Source: CAJBVG01 sp943371235 (lineage in GTDB: Bacteria > Bacteroidota > Bacteroidia > Sphingobacteriales > Sphingobacteriaceae). Taken from it: DNA of 64,000 nucleotides. The notes beneath the pieces are model-generated. The model saw only the letters and a program-made list of their open reading frames with translations. It was not told the DNA's origin and searched no databases. A program made the position numbers and the translations under genes. Below, piece by piece: positions 62,191 through 64,000 of this stretch; within the stretch, counting starts at the first letter, position 1, and each line of letters begins with the position of its first letter. Where the stretch lies: positions 31,658 to 95,657 of the forward strand of contig CALRTZ010000004.1 of assembly GCA_943371235.1 (NCBI GenBank), read 5' to 3'.

Positions 62191-62266
62191 ATAGCTTAAT
62201 TGGAATGTTATTTGTTAATGAAACGTTAAAGATGTTAATCTTTATAAAAAATTAGCAGAACTATAA

Positions 62267-62274
62267 TAGATTTG
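62267..62274 (+). promoter_or_regulatory. -7 box TAGATTTG of the DUF1573 gene
   Basis: TAGATTTG matches TAnnTTTG, 26 bases before the ATG. The same TAGATTTG sequence precedes the outer-membrane barrel gene at 44053. No TTG was found at the right distance. Confidence 0.5.
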
Positions 62275-62300
62275 AAATCATAAACAAAAAAAGAAAACAA

Positions 62301-62780
62301 ATGAAAAAATTAGTATTATCACTCATCGCAGTTGCATCATTCGCAACAGTATCAGTAGCACAAACTGCACCAGCAGCAGCTCCAGTAAATCCGAATGCAG
62401 CAGATTTTAAATTCGAAAGAGAAGTTCATGATTTCGGTACTATTAAAGAAGGAGTTCAAGCAGAATACGTGTTTAAATTTACAAACACAGGTAAAGAGCC
62501 ATTAGTTATTACAAACGTACAAGCATCATGCGGATGTACTACTCCAAAATGGACGAAAGAGCCAGTTAAACCAGGAGAGTCAGGTTCTGTAACTGCTATA
62601 TACAATTCAAAAGGACGTCCAGGAAATTTCAACAAAGCAGTAACAATTACTTCAAATGCTAAAACAGCACAAAAAGTATTATTTATAAAAGGTAACGTAG
62701 AAGCAGCAAGCGCAGGCGAGTCGGAATCGGCAATGCCAGTTAAAAAAGAAGTGGCTAGCCCTGCAGCTCCTAAACAATAA
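62301..62780 (+). CDS. exported DUF1573 protein
   Basis: A 159-residue protein with signal peptide MKKLVLSLIAVASFATVSVAQ. It contains the single DUF1573 Ig-like domain (REVHDFGTIKEGVQAEYVFKFTNTGKEPLVI, then SCGCTTPKW and GRPGNFNKAVTITSN). The Ala/Pro-rich ends look unstructured. DUF1573 proteins are common in Bacteroidota and their function is unknown. Codon choice is uniform and its own promoter and terminator flank it, suggesting strong expression. Confidence 0.88.
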   Translation: MKKLVLSLIAVASFATVSVAQTAPAAAPVNPNAADFKFEREVHDFGTIKEGVQAEYVFKFTNTGKEPLVITNVQASCGCTTPKWTKEPVKPGESGSVTAIYNSKGRPGNFNKAVTITSNAKTAQKVLFIKGNVEAASAGESESAMPVKKEVASPAAPKQ

Positions 62781-62811
62781 TTTCTTATTGTTATAGATTT
62801 TTAAGACTTTT

Positions 62812-62845
62812 GTCCCGTCTCGAAAAAACCGAGACGGGACTTTTT
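62812..62845 (+). terminator. terminator of the DUF1573 gene
   Basis: A perfect 11-bp stem (GTCCCGTCTCG 62812-62822 with 62830-62840, 7-nt loop) followed by TTTTT. It lies 31 bases past the stop codon and 13 bases before the aminotransferase start. Confidence 0.9.
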
Positions 62846-62858
62846 ATTTAAACAGCAC

Positions 62859-64000
62859 ATGCCAAAAATTTCAAGCAAAGGCGTTAACATGCCATCGTCA
62901 CCCATTCGTAAATTGGTACCATTTGCAGATCAAGCTAAACGCGAAGGAAAAAAAATATACCATTTAAATATTGGTCAACCCGATATTGAAACACCAGTAG
63001 GGATGTTGAATGCGATTAAGAACATCGACTTTAAAGTATGGGCTTATACTCATTCTGAAGGGATACCGAGTTATAGAGAAAAATTAGCGGGTTATTACCA
63101 AAAGGTAGGCTTTAATATTGATGCGAGTAATATCATTGTAACAACTGGAGGATCGGAAGCCATTACCATTGCGGTAAATGCTTGTTTAAATCCGGGCGAT
63201 GAAGTAATTATACCAGAACCATTTTACGCAAACTACAATGGTTTTACGTGCATGGCTGATGTAATAATTAAACCAATAGTATCGAGTATTGATACCGGTT
63301 TTGCATTGCCACCAATAGAAGAATTTGAAAAAGTAATTGGCCCAAAAACGAAGGCCATTATGATTTGTAATCCGAATAACCCAACCGGTTATTTGTATTC
63401 GCGAGCGGAGTTAGAAGCCTTAAAAGTATTGGCATTGAAACACGATTTATTTATTTTCTCAGACGAGGCTTATAGAGAGTTTTGTTATGATGGAAAGGAA
63501 TTTATATCTCCAATGCATTTAGAGGGCTTAGAAGAGAACGTAATTGTGTTGGATACGGTTTCTAAAAGGTACTCGGCATGTGGTGCAAGATTAGGCGCAT
63601 TAATTACGAAGAACAAAGAAGTATTGGCAGCAGCTTTAAAATTTGCACAAGCAAGGTTATCGCCTCCAGGCGTGGCACAAATTGCAGGAGAAGCAGCCAT
63701 AGATACACCCGATTCTTATTTTGAAGCGGTGAACAAAGAATATACAGAGCGCAGAGATTTAGTGGTAAATGCTTTGAACAAAATGGAAGGTGTTTTTTGC
63801 CCGAATCCAGGTGGAGCATTTTATGCAGTGGTACGTTTACCGATAGACGATTCTGATAAATTTTGTCAATGGATGTTAGAGAGTTTTTCTTTCAAAGGTC
63901 AAACGGTAATGATGGCACCCGCAACGGGCTTCTACTCTACACCAGGCGCCGGCAAAAACGAAGTACGTATTGCGTACGTAATAAATAAAGAAGATTTGGC
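62859..64000 (+). CDS. class I/II pyridoxal-phosphate aminotransferase (cut by window edge)
   Basis: At least 380 residues, open to the right edge, starting MPKISSKGVNMPSSPIRKLV. It is a fold type I aminotransferase of the aspartate aminotransferase family: CNPNNPTGYLYSR, FSDEAYREF and the PLP lysine K236 in DTVSKRYSACGARLG. The near-C-terminal Arg is expected in NEVRIAYVIN, which is present. Substrate (aspartate, aromatic or other) cannot be fixed. It follows a terminator by 13 bases, so it needs its own promoter in that short gap or depends on read-through. The stop codon lies outside the window. Confidence 0.9.
   Translation, partial: MPKISSKGVNMPSSPIRKLVPFADQAKREGKKIYHLNIGQPDIETPVGMLNAIKNIDFKVWAYTHSEGIPSYREKLAGYYQKVGFNIDASNIIVTTGGSEAITIAVNACLNPGDEVIIPEPFYANYNGFTCMADVIIKPIVSSIDTGFALPPIEEFEKVIGPKTKAIMICNPNNPTGYLYSRAELEALKVLALKHDLFIFSDEAYREFCYDGKEFISPMHLEGLEENVIVLDTVSKRYSACGARLGALITKNKEVLAAALKFAQARLSPPGVAQIAGEAAIDTPDSYFEAVNKEYTERRDLVVNALNKMEGVFCPNPGGAFYAVVRLPIDDSDKFCQWMLESFSFKGQTVMMAPATGFYSTPGAGKNEVRIAYVINKEDL

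Overview
The window is AT-rich bacterial chromosome from a member of the phylum Bacteroidota. Supporting evidence is a type IX secretion C-terminal sorting domain, the Bacteroidota-only envelope families DUF3078 and DUF5723-OmpA, a GlmU-like protein overlapping tpiA, fused E1 alpha/beta and DAHP synthase/chorismate mutase enzymes, and repeated -7 boxes of the Bacteroidota form TAnnTTTG. I cannot fix the order or genus. No insertion sequence, prophage, CRISPR array or integrase was seen; this is core genome. Both ends cut genes: tpiA at the left and a class I aminotransferase at the right.

Layout. 0-2.2 kb (minus): tpiA, a GlmU-like protein, rpmE2, methylmalonyl-CoA epimerase. 2.2-6.4 kb (plus): a minimal iscS-iscU-iscA operon with terminator, then a long-chain acyl-CoA synthetase. 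6.5-10.8 kb (minus): guaA, a periplasmic-binding-fold protein, an RsmB-type methyltransferase, and a dCMP deaminase. 11-15.5 kb (plus): a LysE exporter and two overlapping DUF3857/transglutaminase-like proteins. 15.5-18.1 kb (minus): a long purF and a lipoprotein. 18.3-21.9 kb (plus): a tRNA with anticodon CAT, HAD phosphatase, TolB-like propeller, M28 peptidase and HPt protein. 21.9-24.1 kb (minus): an epimerase and rpoN. 24.2-31.1 kb (plus): asnS, mscL, DUF3078, rpmH-rnpA-yidD, an S41 protease, TauE/SafE and tsaB. 31.2-37.8 kb (minus): three envelope genes. 37.9-40.8 kb (plus): DUF423 and priA. 40.8-43.2 kb (minus): a lipoprotein coupled to an exopolysaccharide-initiating sugar transferase. 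43.2-45.3 kb (plus): pcm, an outer-membrane barrel, smpB. 45.4-48.7 kb (minus): ung, a DtxR-type regulator and an Nramp transporter fused to a UspA domain. 48.7-52.6 kb: a small lipoprotein, lysS, a Mpo1-like protein and proline dehydrogenase. 52.8-57.2 kb (plus): the aro operon (DAHPS-CM, aroB, aroA, aroC), then a cupin. 57.8-60.2 kb (minus): the fused 2-oxoacid dehydrogenase E1. 60.3-64 kb (plus): a secreted PNGase F-like protein, a DUF1573 protein and the aminotransferase.

The most unusual signal is not a gene. About twenty intergenic gaps are filled with 7-9 bp 'words' in imperfect tandem. The same few words recur at distant loci, often begin inside the stop codon of the flanking gene, and at four convergent junctions are arranged head-to-head so that they fold into long hairpins. 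Elsewhere ordinary rho-independent terminators are used. No gap exceeds 300 bases without a gene.
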